Of a stretch of DNA of 30,849 nucleotides, positions 15,171-23,381 are shown one piece after another. The notes under the pieces were generated by a model. That model worked only from the letters and a program-made list of their open reading frames with translations. It was not told the origin of the DNA and did no database searches. The first letter of the stretch is position 1. Every line of letters starts with the position of its first letter. Location of the stretch: NCBI GenBank assembly GCA_964486455.1, contig CAZAMP010000048.1:1-30849 (forward strand), in the 5' to 3' direction. The stretch comes from CAZAMP01 sp964486455. GTDB lineage: Bacteria > Eisenbacteria > RBG-16-71-46 > CAZAMP01. Made by a program: the position numbers and the translations under genes.

Positions 15171-15866
15171 TCACGCCACACGAATCTCGCAAAAAACGCT
15201 GGAGTCATCCACTTCGACCACGCGAGCGTCGAGATCGAGGGCGCTCGTCCAAGCCATGAGCTGCTCAGGCGTTGCGGTGGTGGACCGAAACCCGTCCCGA
15301 CACGCGATCACCCCGTCGCCCGTCGCTTCCTCATCAATCTCCCCAAGAAGGCCGTGCTTGGATTGAGTCCGAAACCATTCGAGGCGCGCGTCCCAGATCT
15401 TTGCCGAGTAGCTCGAGAATAAAACCTTCCCGCCCGAGCGCGTGACGCGCACGCTTTCCTTGATCAGCCCGACCGGATCGATGCCGAATACGGATATTCC
15501 GTTCTGGATCGTGAAGACGAGATCGAATGTCCTGTCGCGGAAGCCGAGCCTTCCGGCATCCATTCGGCAGAAGATCGGTGGGGACACCGGGCCGCGGGTC
15601 ATGTTGCCGAGCAACCGGTACGCATCGATGACGCTTTCGGCGGCGCTATCGATGCCCACTATCGTGTCGGCCTTTCCGACAAGGGGTGAGACGGCCCGGC
15701 CGAACCCGCAGCCCAGCTCGAGCACGCGATGGAGCGGCGTGACGAAGCCGAGAACGTAGTCGATCTCGGCGCGGAGGTAGCGCCGGATTCGGGGTGGCGC
15801 CAGCTCGTAGCAGCGTCGAAGGCGGCCCGCCGCGAGGTTGTCATCGTAGTATCCGTGCATCCTCAT
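15171..15866 (-). CDS. Class I SAM-dependent methyltransferase
   Basis: 231 aa from ATG 15866; an ATG two codons in (15860) is equally possible. The Rossmann fold is shown by motif I RVLELGCGFGRAVSPL (about residues 47-62), acidic ribose-binding VGIDSAAESVIDA, motif II MDAGRLGFRDRTFDLVFTIQNGISVFG, and GLIKESVRVTRSGGKVLFSSYS. This is a Methyltransf_11/25-type small-molecule or unspecified methyltransferase; the acceptor cannot be told. It is the first gene of the seven-gene minus cluster, 83 nt upstream of the DUF3179 gene. Two late cysteines (ACRDG and FCEIRV) are not recognised motifs. Confidence 0.85.
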   Translation of the reverse strand: MRMHGYYDDNLAAGRLRRCYELAPPRIRRYLRAEIDYVLGFVTPLHRVLELGCGFGRAVSPLVGKADTIVGIDSAAESVIDAYRLLGNMTRGPVSPPIFCRMDAGRLGFRDRTFDLVFTIQNGISVFGIDPVGLIKESVRVTRSGGKVLFSSYSAKIWDARLEWFRTQSKHGLLGEIDEEATGDGVIACRDGFRSTTATPEQLMAWTSALDLDARVVEVDDSSVFCEIRVA

Positions 15867-15939
15867 CGCGGACCATCATAGCGGCGATGGCCAACCCTCG
15901 TACAGCCGTGACCGCTTTCTATAGTTTAGGCCCTATATA

Positions 15940-15968
15940 TTGTCGCATCTCCAATATGTTGCTACACT
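15940..15968 (+). promoter_or_regulatory. Candidate sigma-70-type promoter of the secreted Ig-like protein gene
   Basis: TTGTCG (15940-15945) and TACACT (15963-15968) are separated by 17 nt, in an AT-rich gap of about 145 nt between divergent genes. This predicts a leader of about 37 nt ending at the GTG start. Match to consensus is moderate. Confidence 0.4.
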
Positions 15969-16011
15969 TGGCAACTCCACTAGGCCTTCCGCACTCAAAA
16001 GGAGATTTCAC

Positions 16012-18104
16012 GTGAGACGAGCGTCCACTACCGTCATCGTGATCCTACTACTCACCTCCCCCGCGGGCGCGGAGACCATCACCTCAACAGCAACCGGCGG
16101 CTCGTGGAGCCAAGGCAGTACCTGGGTGGGTGGTGCGGTCCCGAACGCCGATGACGACGTCATCATCGCGGGGCCGGTCATCGTGGACATCTCCTCGGAC
16201 TGCCACCATCTCACCGTCCTGCCCGCGGGCGAGCTGTACAACGCGATCGCCCCGACGCTCACACTTTCCGCCGGCGGCAATGTCCTCAATCAGGGATCGA
16301 TCCGAGACAACGTCTATACCTTCACGATCGCGATTGGCGGCGACCTGTCCAACGAAGCGGAGTGGATTCTCGACAAGACACTGCTGACGGGCACGTCGGA
16401 CCGGCAGTTCTCGATGACCCCGGCATCCGACTTCGCCAGCACGATCCTGTTCGCTCCGGGCGCAGGCGGCGACGTAAACGTCACGACGCCGATCTCCATC
16501 ACGGGCACCGTCGACGTCGAGGGCGGCCGCATGCTGCTCGGACCGGACTGCCCCTTTACCATCGCGCAGGGCTTCATCGCGGGTGAGCTGTTGGCGAGCG
16601 GCAACACGATCTTCTTCGAACCACCTACGGCCCTCCTGTGGGACTGCACCGTCGACAACGCAGTCGTCGACGGTCACGCGCAGACGACTTCGAACGATGT
16701 GCACTTCACCGGAGGTCTCACGGTGAAGGGTACTCTTCAGAACTATCAGTCGTTCGGTTCGAGCTTCACGACGATCGAGGGCACGCTCTTGAATGAGGGT
16801 GAGATCCGCAACAGCGCGACCTACGGCTTCACCATCGCGCTCACCGGCGATCTGATCAACAACGGGGAGATCCGAAACAGTCAGATCGGCTTCCGGGACG
16901 GCGGCACCTATCACCTCAGCATGGGCGAAGGCGCCGTCATGGAAGCGCAGCTCTATCTGCCCGAGATCATCGAAGAAACGCTCTTCGTCGACACACCGTT
17001 CACGACCTCGGGGATCGTCGGTCTTGGGATCGGCACGATGGTCCTCGNNNNNNNNNNNNNNNNNNNNNNNNNNNNNNNNNNNNNNNNNNNNNNNNNNNNN
17101 NNNNNNNNNNNNNNNNNNNNNNNNNNNNNNNNNNNNNNNNNNNNNNNACACCGTTCACGACCTCGGGGATCGTCGGTCTTGGGATCGGCACGATGGTCCT
17201 CGAACCCGGTAGCGACCTCACCTTGAGCGGACACAGCATCTTGACCGGAGCGGTATGGGATCCCGGGACGCTGATCGCGAACGGCAACGAAGTTCACATG
17301 TCGGGAAGCTATTGCTCGACATGGGGTCTCGAGATCGAATCGGCGGACGTGGGCGGCTACTTCACGATTGGCGGCGATGCGCGCTTCACCGATGGCGTCA
17401 GAGTGGTAGGCACACTCGTCAACCGCGCATACAACAATGTCGACATCGAGATCGAAGGACTCCTTCTCAATGTGGGTTCCGTCACGGAGAACGGCGGCTC
17501 GTTCACCGTCGTGCTTCTCGGTGACGCCGAGAACCAGGGGATCTGGGACAACTCCACCGTGCGCGTCGACGGTGAAGCGGATCAGCTCATCGGCACCGGG
17601 GCCGGCATCGACGTGCCGGAGTTCGTGCTGGACTCGAACATCCAGGCCGCGGGCTACCAATGGACGCGCGACGGGATTCCGCTTCCGGGCGAGACCGATA
17701 GCGAACTTACGCTGGGCGGCGTGGGCGCCTCCGACTACGGCGTCTATCGCTGCGAGGGCGACGGCGGCGGGCTGTCACGCGCCATCACGATCGACGCGGC
17801 CATCGTCGGAGTCGATGATCCCGGCGCGACGACATTGATCACAGGCATCATGCTCGCCCAGAACCATCCGAACCCGTTCTACGCGACGACCGAGTTCCGC
17901 TTCAGCCTACCGAAGGCCGGACCGGTTCGTCTCTCGATCTACGACGTCTCCGGACGCGAGGTCGGTCTGCTCGTGAACCGCGCACTGTCGGCAGGCGAAC
18001 ATCGTGTGGATTGGCAGCCGAAGGAGCTAGGGTCAGGAGTTTACTGGTATCGGCTTCAGGCCGCCGGCGAGGAGCGCATTCGGAAGGCCGCGCTGCTCAG
18101 GTAG
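16012..18104 (+). CDS. Secreted repeat protein with Ig-like and FlgD-like C-terminal domains (split by assembly gap)
   Basis: GTG 16012 has AGGAG 7 nt upstream and opens a signal peptide (STTVIVILLLTSPAGA, residues 1-20). A long stretch of roughly 25-residue beta-strand repeats follows (GNVLNQGSIRDN, GTLLNEGEIRNS, GDLINNGEIRNS), suggesting a right-handed beta-helix. Near the C-terminus is an Ig-like unit (YQWTRDGIPLPGETDSELTL ending DYGVYRCEGDGG). The last 80 residues are FlgD-Ig-like (LAQNHPNPFYATTEFRFSLP, IYDVSGREV, GVYWYRL), a tail used for sorting or attachment in FCB-type bacteria. The 100 Ns at 17048-17147 shift the frame as printed, but collapsing the 55-nt duplicated flank gives exactly 1938 nt, one 645-residue frame. 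Role is unknown; cell-surface or extracellular location is likely. Confidence 0.8.
16993..17047 (+). repeat. 55-nt exact duplicate, left flank of the N gap
   Basis: Identical over all 55 nt to 17148-17202. The two copies abut the gap on each side, the pattern produced when an assembler scaffolds two contigs that really overlap by one k-mer length (55). It is not a biological repeat. Confidence 0.9.
17048..17147. other. Assembly gap, 100 N, probably spurious
   Basis: Exactly 100 Ns is a default gap size. Identical 55-nt flanks show the contigs overlap, so no sequence is probably missing and the true locus is 155 nt shorter. Confidence 0.9.
17148..17202 (+). repeat. 55-nt exact duplicate, right flank of the N gap
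   Basis: Second copy of the 16993-17047 sequence. Removing it together with the Ns restores the reading frame of the surrounding gene. Confidence 0.9.
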
Positions 18105-18110
18105 TCGCTA

Positions 18111-19211
18111 TCAGTAGAAGAGATGGAGCTGAATCTCGCCCTCGAAGTAGTCGTCCGACGCGATCAGCGCCGTCGTTGGATCATCCCCCGGTTCGCGATC
18201 GTGATAGCGGATGTTGGAGATCAGCTGGAGAAAGCCGGTCGGCACGACCTCGAGTCCAAGAAGGAACATGTTCTCCGCCCCCGACGTGAAGTCGCGATCC
18301 GGGTCGAAGTAGTCGTGCTCGACCTTGAGCGTCACGCCACGCGTGAGCAGCACCGCGGCTTCTATGAACGACGCCAATGACTGACGTTCGAAGTCGCGCA
18401 GCACGACCTCGCCCAGAACGGTCACGCGACCGAGCGAAATGCCCCCGTAGCCGCCGCCGTGGACGTCATCCTGGGTAGCCGACGCGTTATATCGGCCCGT
18501 TCCCCCGAGCCACAGGAAGAGCTCGCCGACGTGAAACCGCACGTCCGTCCGGCCCGTGATCGCCTTCGCCTCGTCGTCGTCGAAGAAGCCGGTTGACCCG
18601 TTCGTCACGGCAACAGCCGCTGACACGACCTGCGGATGGAATCCAATCTCCATACCGCTCTCGGTCAATCGCTGGCTGAAGCCCATTCGTTCGCGCACGA
18701 AGACATTGTGATCGGCCACGCGGAGTCCGTACGGCGGGTAGAAGCGTCCGGCTTTGATGTAGCCACTCGACGGAAGCACGTGCCCCACGCCGAACGCCTC
18801 GAAGCCGCCGTAGAGTCCCTTGTCGAAATAGGCGCCCCACTCCGGCGACAGCTCGAAGTTCACATAGAGGTCGCCCTGCATCTGCATGAACGTGTTCGCC
18901 GCAGGCTCGTCGCTTCCGAAGTACGTCGTGCGAAGATCGGCGCCGACCTGAACGCGATCGTTCAGCATTGGCTGAACGGATTCGATCTCATCGAAGGGAA
19001 GCTCTTTGATGGCGAGGTCAGTGTACGAGAAGAACTGCGCACCGTAGAGTGCGCGCATCCCGCCGCCCGTGGGATTGACGTGACAGAGATCACACGACCG
19101 GTTGTAGCGAGCGGAATAGCGCGGTACGCCTTCAGCGGGCGTGCCCGTGAAGGCAAGAAGGCCGGTGGCCACACCGATCACGGCAACCACCGGCCCGAGA
19201 AAACGCTTCAT
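18111..19211 (-). CDS. Outer-membrane beta-barrel protein with N-terminal CXXCH heme-type motif
   Basis: 366 aa; ATG 19211 follows GAGG and starts 8 nt after the upstream gene ends. Residues 1-28 are a signal peptide. The mature N-terminus carries SCDLCHVNPTGGGMR, a c-type heme attachment motif (C40, C43, H44) followed by the short Pro/Gly turn common to these proteins. The rest is a beta-barrel with alternating strands (GADLRTTYF, GDLYVNFEL, GYIKAGRFYPPYGLRVADHN, VFVRERMGF), ending IQLHLFY with an aromatic C-terminus. Such heme-tagged barrels occur in electron-transfer and metal-cycling gene sets, but the single heme and lack of multiheme partners here leave function open. Together with the CX3CH protein upstream it forms a two-gene operon. 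Confidence 0.75.
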   Translation of the reverse strand: MKRFLGPVVAVIGVATGLLAFTGTPAEGVPRYSARYNRSCDLCHVNPTGGGMRALYGAQFFSYTDLAIKELPFDEIESVQPMLNDRVQVGADLRTTYFGSDEPAANTFMQMQGDLYVNFELSPEWGAYFDKGLYGGFEAFGVGHVLPSSGYIKAGRFYPPYGLRVADHNVFVRERMGFSQRLTESGMEIGFHPQVVSAAVAVTNGSTGFFDDDEAKAITGRTDVRFHVGELFLWLGGTGRYNASATQDDVHGGGYGGISLGRVTVLGEVVLRDFERQSLASFIEAAVLLTRGVTLKVEHDYFDPDRDFTSGAENMFLLGLEVVPTGFLQLISNIRYHDREPGDDPTTALIASDDYFEGEIQLHLFY

Positions 19212-19219
19212 CTACCGCC

Positions 19220-20089
19220 TCATCGGAGGATCGTGAGCGGAAGCACTTGCGTCCCGAACGAACCGACCGCGCGGACCCAGTAGCGACCGGGTGAGACATC
19301 ACCCAGCTCGACGGCAAACTCGAACGTGCCGCCGCCCGAGACCATCTCGGAGAAGGCTTTCACGGCGCGGCCCTGCGCGTCAAAGACGCCGATCGACACC
19401 GGACCGGCGCCTGGCGCGTCGAGCTGCAGCGTGACGCCGGTGGATCGGGCCGGATTCGGAAAGGCGCGAAGGATCGTCGACGCAATGAGGGGAGCGTCCT
19501 CGACGCCGATCGAGGCTTCGTCGATGGACACATCGATCGAGTAGATATAGTCGCCGCTGTTGCCGCCGGCGTTGTTTGCCGCGTTTCCGGCCAGGTAGAA
19601 GCTGGAGGGGCCGGATCCCGCCGGAGGCGCCGTCCACGAAACCTCCCAGTCCGCGGTGTCCGGCTGGCCTTGGTACGAACCAGAGGATGTCTGCTTGATG
19701 TAGTCGCGCGCGTCGCCCGCGCCTTCGGAAAGCTGGGTCGTTCCGTCCTGAGTGGCAAGGTCACCCGACTGATCGCCGTTGTCGTCGATGACCGTCATCT
19801 CGAATCCCCAACGCGACTGATCGGGGTCTTCGATGGCGATCGTGAGAACGTACTCGGTTCCCGGCGTATACTCGGTCGGCAGTCCCATTATCATCAGAGA
19901 GCCGTCGCCGCTGTTTAGAGGAAACGTGCTGTGGCAACCTTCGACGCAGGTCATGAAGCTCGGCGGATCGCCTGCACGGCCGTCGGGCGGACCGCTCGAG
20001 AACGCCTTCGCCTCGGGGACATTCGCCGCCATGCTCCCGGCCAGAACCAACACGGTCCCAATCGCAATGAGTATCCCAGATCGCGACAT
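19220..20089 (-). CDS. Secreted choice-of-anchor V / reelin-like protein with CX3CH motif and FlgD-like tail
   Basis: 289 aa. ATG 20089 (MSRSGIL) is chosen over 20101 because GGAGG lies 6 nt before it. A signal peptide covers about residues 1-29. The mature start GRAGDPPSFMTCVEGCHSTFPLNSGDG carries a heme-like motif C48-x3-C52-H53, one residue wider than canonical CXXCH. The central domain (TEYTPGTEYVLTIAIEDPDQSRWGFEMTV and FYLAGNAANNAGGNSGDYIYS) matches the choice-of-anchor V / reeler-like pattern seen in exported proteins. The C-terminus is a FlgD-Ig-like sorting tail (FPNPARSTGVTLQLDAPGAG, VFDAQGRAVKAF, GRYWVRA). A good promoter sits upstream. Probably a surface or secreted protein associated with the heme-tagged barrel gene just downstream. 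Confidence 0.7.
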   Translation of the reverse strand: MSRSGILIAIGTVLVLAGSMAANVPEAKAFSSGPPDGRAGDPPSFMTCVEGCHSTFPLNSGDGSLMIMGLPTEYTPGTEYVLTIAIEDPDQSRWGFEMTVIDDNGDQSGDLATQDGTTQLSEGAGDARDYIKQTSSGSYQGQPDTADWEVSWTAPPAGSGPSSFYLAGNAANNAGGNSGDYIYSIDVSIDEASIGVEDAPLIASTILRAFPNPARSTGVTLQLDAPGAGPVSIGVFDAQGRAVKAFSEMVSGGGTFEFAVELGDVSPGRYWVRAVGSFGTQVLPLTILR

Positions 20090-20143
20090 CTGTGCCTCCA
20101 TGGATGAATAGCCGTACGGGAATTCAGTGGGGGAATCACGGAG

Positions 20144-20173
20144 ATTCTATCGTGTTTTGTTGCTAAAAGTCAA
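20144..20173 (-). promoter_or_regulatory. Sigma-70-type promoter for the CX3CH protein / beta-barrel operon
   Basis: On the minus strand TTGACT (20173-20168), an 18-nt spacer and TAGAAT (20149-20144) make one of the best promoter matches in the window. The predicted leader to ATG 20089 is about 45-50 nt and includes the GGAGG site. Confidence 0.6.
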
Positions 20174-20198
20174 CGTACACACTCCGCTAACCATTTGA

Positions 20199-20213
20199 AT
20201 AACATATGTTTAT
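20199..20213. promoter_or_regulatory. AT-rich palindrome in the divergent promoter region
   Basis: AACATATGTT (20201-20210) is a perfect 10-bp palindrome inside the near-palindrome ATAACATATGTTTAT. It lies upstream of the minus promoter and about 130 nt before the YceI gene, where a regulator could affect both directions. On the plus side TACAAT at 20281 is a lone -10-like hexamer. Confidence 0.3.
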
Positions 20214-20342
20214 GAGCATCAAATCCGCAAGGGGCGGCAAAGAATTACTCTACCCCCATGTAATTCAACAGGCTCAGGTGTACAATTAGATGAGTGGCGA
20301 AACTGCCTTCACCGGCATCCCCCCGAACCAAGGGGAACGATC

Positions 20343-20945
20343 ATGTTCAAGCCGCGACAGCTCTTGCTGATCCCCGCTCTGGTGACGTTTCTCGCGACCG
20401 CCGCCCTCGCGGAACGGTTCGCCATCCGGCCGGGCGGTAACGACTCCATGGTCCGTTTCGATTCGAAGGCGCCCGTGGAATCGTTTCACGGGACGACCGA
20501 TCGGCTGGAGGGCCACGTCGAGATCGACCCGAGCCTGATCGGCGATCGCATCGACATCCGCATCGAAGTGGACCTGGCGAGCCTCGACACAGGGATCTCA
20601 CTTCGGAACAGGCACATGCGCGAGAACCATCTCGAGACGGACCGCTTTCCCACGGCACTCTTCGAGGGAGCGCGAGTCATCAACGGTGGTGGCGGCGCTC
20701 TCACGACCATCGTAACGAGCTTCGAGGTCGAGGGTACGTTCACGCTGCACGGCGTGACGCGCACCATCCGCGTGCCCGTCGAGGTAACGCTTCTTACCGG
20801 GCCCGGCCACCAGGGACTTCGGATGACCGGTGGTTTCAAGGTCGATCTCAGCGACTATGAGATCGCGCGGCCCAAGTTCCTCTTCCTCAAGTTGGGTGAG
20901 GAGCAGACCATCTCCTTCGATATCTTCGCCGCCGCTGCGGACTGA
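20343..20945 (+). CDS. YceI family periplasmic lipid-binding protein
   Basis: 200 aa; AGGGGAA lies 6 nt before ATG 20343. Signal peptide, residues 1-23 (LLLIPALVTFLATAALA). The mature protein is a YceI lipocalin-like barrel: MVRFDSKAPVESFHGTTDRLEGHVEID, IDIRIEVDLASLDTGISLRNRHMRENHLETDRFPTALFEG, VEGTFTLHGVTRTIRVPVEVTL and the C-terminal FKVDLSDYEIARPKFLFLKLGEEQTISFDIFA. These are the family's defining segments. YceI proteins bind polyisoprenoid-like lipids, including quinones, in the periplasm. Followed after 17 nt by a cytochrome-like lipoprotein gene, which fits an electron-transfer or envelope context. Confidence 0.92.
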   Translation: MFKPRQLLLIPALVTFLATAALAERFAIRPGGNDSMVRFDSKAPVESFHGTTDRLEGHVEIDPSLIGDRIDIRIEVDLASLDTGISLRNRHMRENHLETDRFPTALFEGARVINGGGGALTTIVTSFEVEGTFTLHGVTRTIRVPVEVTLLTGPGHQGLRMTGGFKVDLSDYEIARPKFLFLKLGEEQTISFDIFAAAAD

Positions 20946-20962
20946 CGATCGGAGACAACTAC

Positions 20963-21391
20963 ATGAAGGGACGATATGCGCGCCCGCTGATCCTCGCGGC
21001 CCTTTTCCTGGCCACGGGGTGCGGGGACGAAGGCGGCCCCACGCAATCCAACAAGGGGACCGACGACACGATCTCACTGGCCGCCGACGTGCAGCCGATC
21101 TTCACGGCGCGCTGCGCGGTCGCCGACTGTCACGACTCCGCCACCGACGCGGGCGGCCTCTCCCTCGAAACAGGAATGAGCCACGCGGAGCTGGTTGGTG
21201 TAGAATCGCCCACCTATGACGACCCCGCGCTCCGGGTCGATCCCGGCAATCCGGCCGGATCGCTTCTTCTGCTGAAGCTCGAAGGCGCCGATGGAGTCGG
21301 AAGCCGCATGCCGCTCGGCGGCGGCGCGCTGGCCGATGACGAGATCGCGCTCGTCGAGACCTGGATCGCCGATGGAGCCGAAGACAACTAA
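20963..21391 (+). CDS. Lipoprotein with CX4CH cytochrome c-like motif
   Basis: 142 aa. ATG 20963 has GGAGAC upstream. The signal peptide ends in a lipobox (LATGC, lipidated Cys20), followed by a Gly/Asp/Asn linker. The motif VQPIFTARCAVADCHDSATDAGGL places C51-x4-C56-H57 where small c-type cytochromes of the planctomycete type have CXXCH; later residues GNPAGSLLLLKL and MPLGGGALADDEIALVETWIADGA are typical of that fold and supply a candidate Met axial ligand. Whether heme binds the CX4CH variant is uncertain, although CX4CH sites are known in some multiheme cytochromes. Anchored in a membrane facing the periplasm. It lies between yceI and mtaB on the same strand. Confidence 0.75.
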   Translation: MKGRYARPLILAALFLATGCGDEGGPTQSNKGTDDTISLAADVQPIFTARCAVADCHDSATDAGGLSLETGMSHAELVGVESPTYDDPALRVDPGNPAGSLLLLKLEGADGVGSRMPLGGGALADDEIALVETWIADGAEDN

Positions 21392-21403
21392 CTAACCGAT
21401 ATC

Positions 21404-22717
21404 ATGACGACCGATCAATCTCAGCGCCCCACCATCTATCTCGACTCGCTCGGCTGCCGCCTGAACGAGGCCGAGCTGGAGGGATGGGCCCGTGCGTTTC
21501 ATAGCGGCGGCTGTCGGCGTGTCGCCGAACCCGAGTCCGCGAATCTCGTCGTGCTCAATAGTTGCGCGGTGACGGCCGAGGCGGCGCGCAAGTCGCGCCA
21601 GTTCGTTCGCCGCATTCATCGTCGAAACCCGTCCGCGCGGCTCGTCGTCACCGGCTGCTACGCGGAGCTGGAGCCGGTGACGGTCGCGGAGCTCACCGGC
21701 GTGGACGTCGTTTTGGGAAACGAGGAGAAGGAGCGCCTCGTCGAGAAGCTCCTCGATGATCTCGACATCGTCACGATGCCTGGCATGGCGACCGAACCGG
21801 ACGGCGCGCATCTCTTCGCAACGGGCCGGACCCGGGCGTTCGTGAAGGTGCAGGACGGGTGTCGACACCGATGCACGTTCTGCATCGTCACCATCGCCCG
21901 CGGTGACGAACGGAGTCGCGAGATCCAGACGCTCGTCGACGAGATCAATGCGCTTCATCGGGACGGCTACCAGGAGGCCGTGCTCACCGGCGTCCACCTG
22001 GGTGGATACGGTCACGATCTCGGCACGGACCTCACGAGCCTCGTCGGGCGCGTTTTGGCGGAAACATCCATCCCCCGAATTCGCCTCTCGTCGATCGAGC
22101 CGTGGGACCTGCCTGTCGACTTCTGGGCGCTATGGAGGAACCCGCGGCTCATGCCCCACATCCACCTTCCACTCCAGAGCGGCGCGGACAGTGTCTTGAA
22201 GCGAATGGGGCGCCGATGCGACACGGAAGGCTATCGCCGGCTCGTGGCCGAAGCCCGCGCGGCGATCGGAGACCTCACGCTCACGACCGACATCATCGTC
22301 GGCTTTCCGGGCGAGACCGATGCGGAATGGGCCGACACCTTGTCGTTCGCGCGAGAGAGCACGTTCGGCCACATTCACATCTTCACCTACTCTCCTCGGC
22401 AGGGTACGGCGGCGGCCGGCTACCCCGGGCATTTGCCGGCCGAGGTGACGCGCGCGCGGAGCCGCGAGCTACACGCCGTCGCGGAAGAGACGAAGCACGC
22501 ATACCTCTCACGATTCGTTGGATCGACACGCCCGGTTCTTTGGGAGAGCGTGTCGGGCGGATCGGAGGATGACCCGCCGCGTTGGCGCGGACTGACGGAC
22601 AACTATCTGCGGGTGGAAGCGTTCGCCCGGGAGACCACCGACCACCGCAATCGGATCACGAACACGCGCCTGACGGGCGTCACTGACGGCCGTCTGGTTG
22701 GTTCCCCGATCGTGTAG
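21404..22717 (+). CDS. mtaB: tRNA t6A37 methylthiotransferase MtaB
   Basis: 437 aa, ATG 12 nt after the lipoprotein gene; its ribosome-binding site is weak. The enzyme turns N6-threonylcarbamoyladenosine-37 in tRNA into the 2-methylthio form using two [4Fe-4S] clusters. N-terminal UPF0004 domain with cluster cysteines C18 (LGCRLNEAE), C54 (NSCAVTAEAA) and C85 (VTGCYAELEP); radical-SAM core with C153-x3-C157-x2-C160 (DGCRHRCTFC); then EAVLTGVHLGGYG, RIRLSSIEP, HIHLPLQSGADSVLKRMGR and IIVGFPGETDAEW. The CRLNEAE start and TGVHLG motif favour MtaB over MiaB and RimO. The short C-terminus has a reduced TRAM-like part. It ends 7 nt from the convergent radical-SAM-associated gene. The enzyme depends on the SUF system encoded earlier. 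Confidence 0.93.
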   Translation: MTTDQSQRPTIYLDSLGCRLNEAELEGWARAFHSGGCRRVAEPESANLVVLNSCAVTAEAARKSRQFVRRIHRRNPSARLVVTGCYAELEPVTVAELTGVDVVLGNEEKERLVEKLLDDLDIVTMPGMATEPDGAHLFATGRTRAFVKVQDGCRHRCTFCIVTIARGDERSREIQTLVDEINALHRDGYQEAVLTGVHLGGYGHDLGTDLTSLVGRVLAETSIPRIRLSSIEPWDLPVDFWALWRNPRLMPHIHLPLQSGADSVLKRMGRRCDTEGYRRLVAEARAAIGDLTLTTDIIVGFPGETDAEWADTLSFARESTFGHIHIFTYSPRQGTAAAGYPGHLPAEVTRARSRELHAVAEETKHAYLSRFVGSTRPVLWESVSGGSEDDPPRWRGLTDNYLRVEAFARETTDHRNRITNTRLTGVTDGRLVGSPIV

Positions 22718-22724
22718 GCCCGCG

Positions 22725-23381
22725 TCACGTCCCGGTCGCCGCAAGAACGAGCCGCGTTCTGTGAGATCGGCAGAGGGCGACATCAAGCCCCAACGCGTCG
22801 AGAACTTCGTCCGCCCGTCCGGTGGCGCTCGGGCGCGACGCGAGACGCATTCGCAGAGCGGCCACTTCGGCGCCACCGTTCATCAGCTCCAGAGCCTCGA
22901 CCAGAGGACGGAGATCGTACTTCCTCCCCCGGCGTTCTCGTTCGAGCCGCTCCGCGGCGAGAAGCGCGGCGACTCGAGTTGCCAGTGCGTCGAGATCCAC
23001 CGATCGATCGAGAGAAACCCTGTACTCGGCCGCGATGACGTCGTGCGGAAGAGACGGTGCCGTCGGGCTCACGACTTCCGCCGCCACGAGCCTGAGCCCC
23101 GCCGGCACGCTTTCCGACAGAGCATCGTGAAGGTGCTGGAGAGAAACGTGTTCTCTCAGCCAAAGGTCCATCAGCTCCTCATCCGCCGTGAGCCCCAACG
23201 GAAGTGCCGCCGCAAAGACGAGACGCGGGTGCGGATGAAATCCCTGCGTGAACGCGAGCGGGAGACGCGCGCGTCGAAACGTCCGCTCCCACGTTCGCTG
23301 CAGATCGAGGTGGCTCGTGTAGCGCATCGCGTCGGTCTTGGAGAATGCGACTCGGTATCGGAAGCTCACGTGTTGGGTCAC
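22725..23381 (-). CDS. TIGR03936 family (DUF2344) radical-SAM-linked protein
   Basis: 218 aa. The GTG at 23381 is the start because its last two bases join the stop of the upstream gene (GTGA overlap) and GAGGGAG lies upstream; the open frame to 23909 is otherwise shadow of that gene. Family marks: VSFRYRVAFSKTDAMRYTSHLDLQRTWERTFRRARLPLAFTQGFHPHPRLVFAAALPLG, followed by an alpha/beta C-terminus (YRVSLDRSVDLDALATRV). It is nearly always encoded next to, or fused to, a TIGR03960 radical SAM protein, exactly as here. The biochemical role is unknown; an RNA or tRNA link has been suggested from gene neighbourhoods. Confidence 0.88.
   Translation of the reverse strand: MTQHVSFRYRVAFSKTDAMRYTSHLDLQRTWERTFRRARLPLAFTQGFHPHPRLVFAAALPLGLTADEELMDLWLREHVSLQHLHDALSESVPAGLRLVAAEVVSPTAPSLPHDVIAAEYRVSLDRSVDLDALATRVAALLAAERLERERRGRKYDLRPLVEALELMNGGAEVAALRMRLASRPSATGRADEVLDALGLDVALCRSHRTRLVLAATGT

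Noticed and set aside
16084..17151. 355-codon minus frame running into the N block
   Set aside because: Its length depends on unknown bases and it is antisense to the secreted repeat protein.
16993..17202. Tandem repeat within the beta-helix protein
   Set aside because: The 55-nt identity with flush borders at the Ns and restored frame on collapse point to an assembly overlap rather than a biological repeat.
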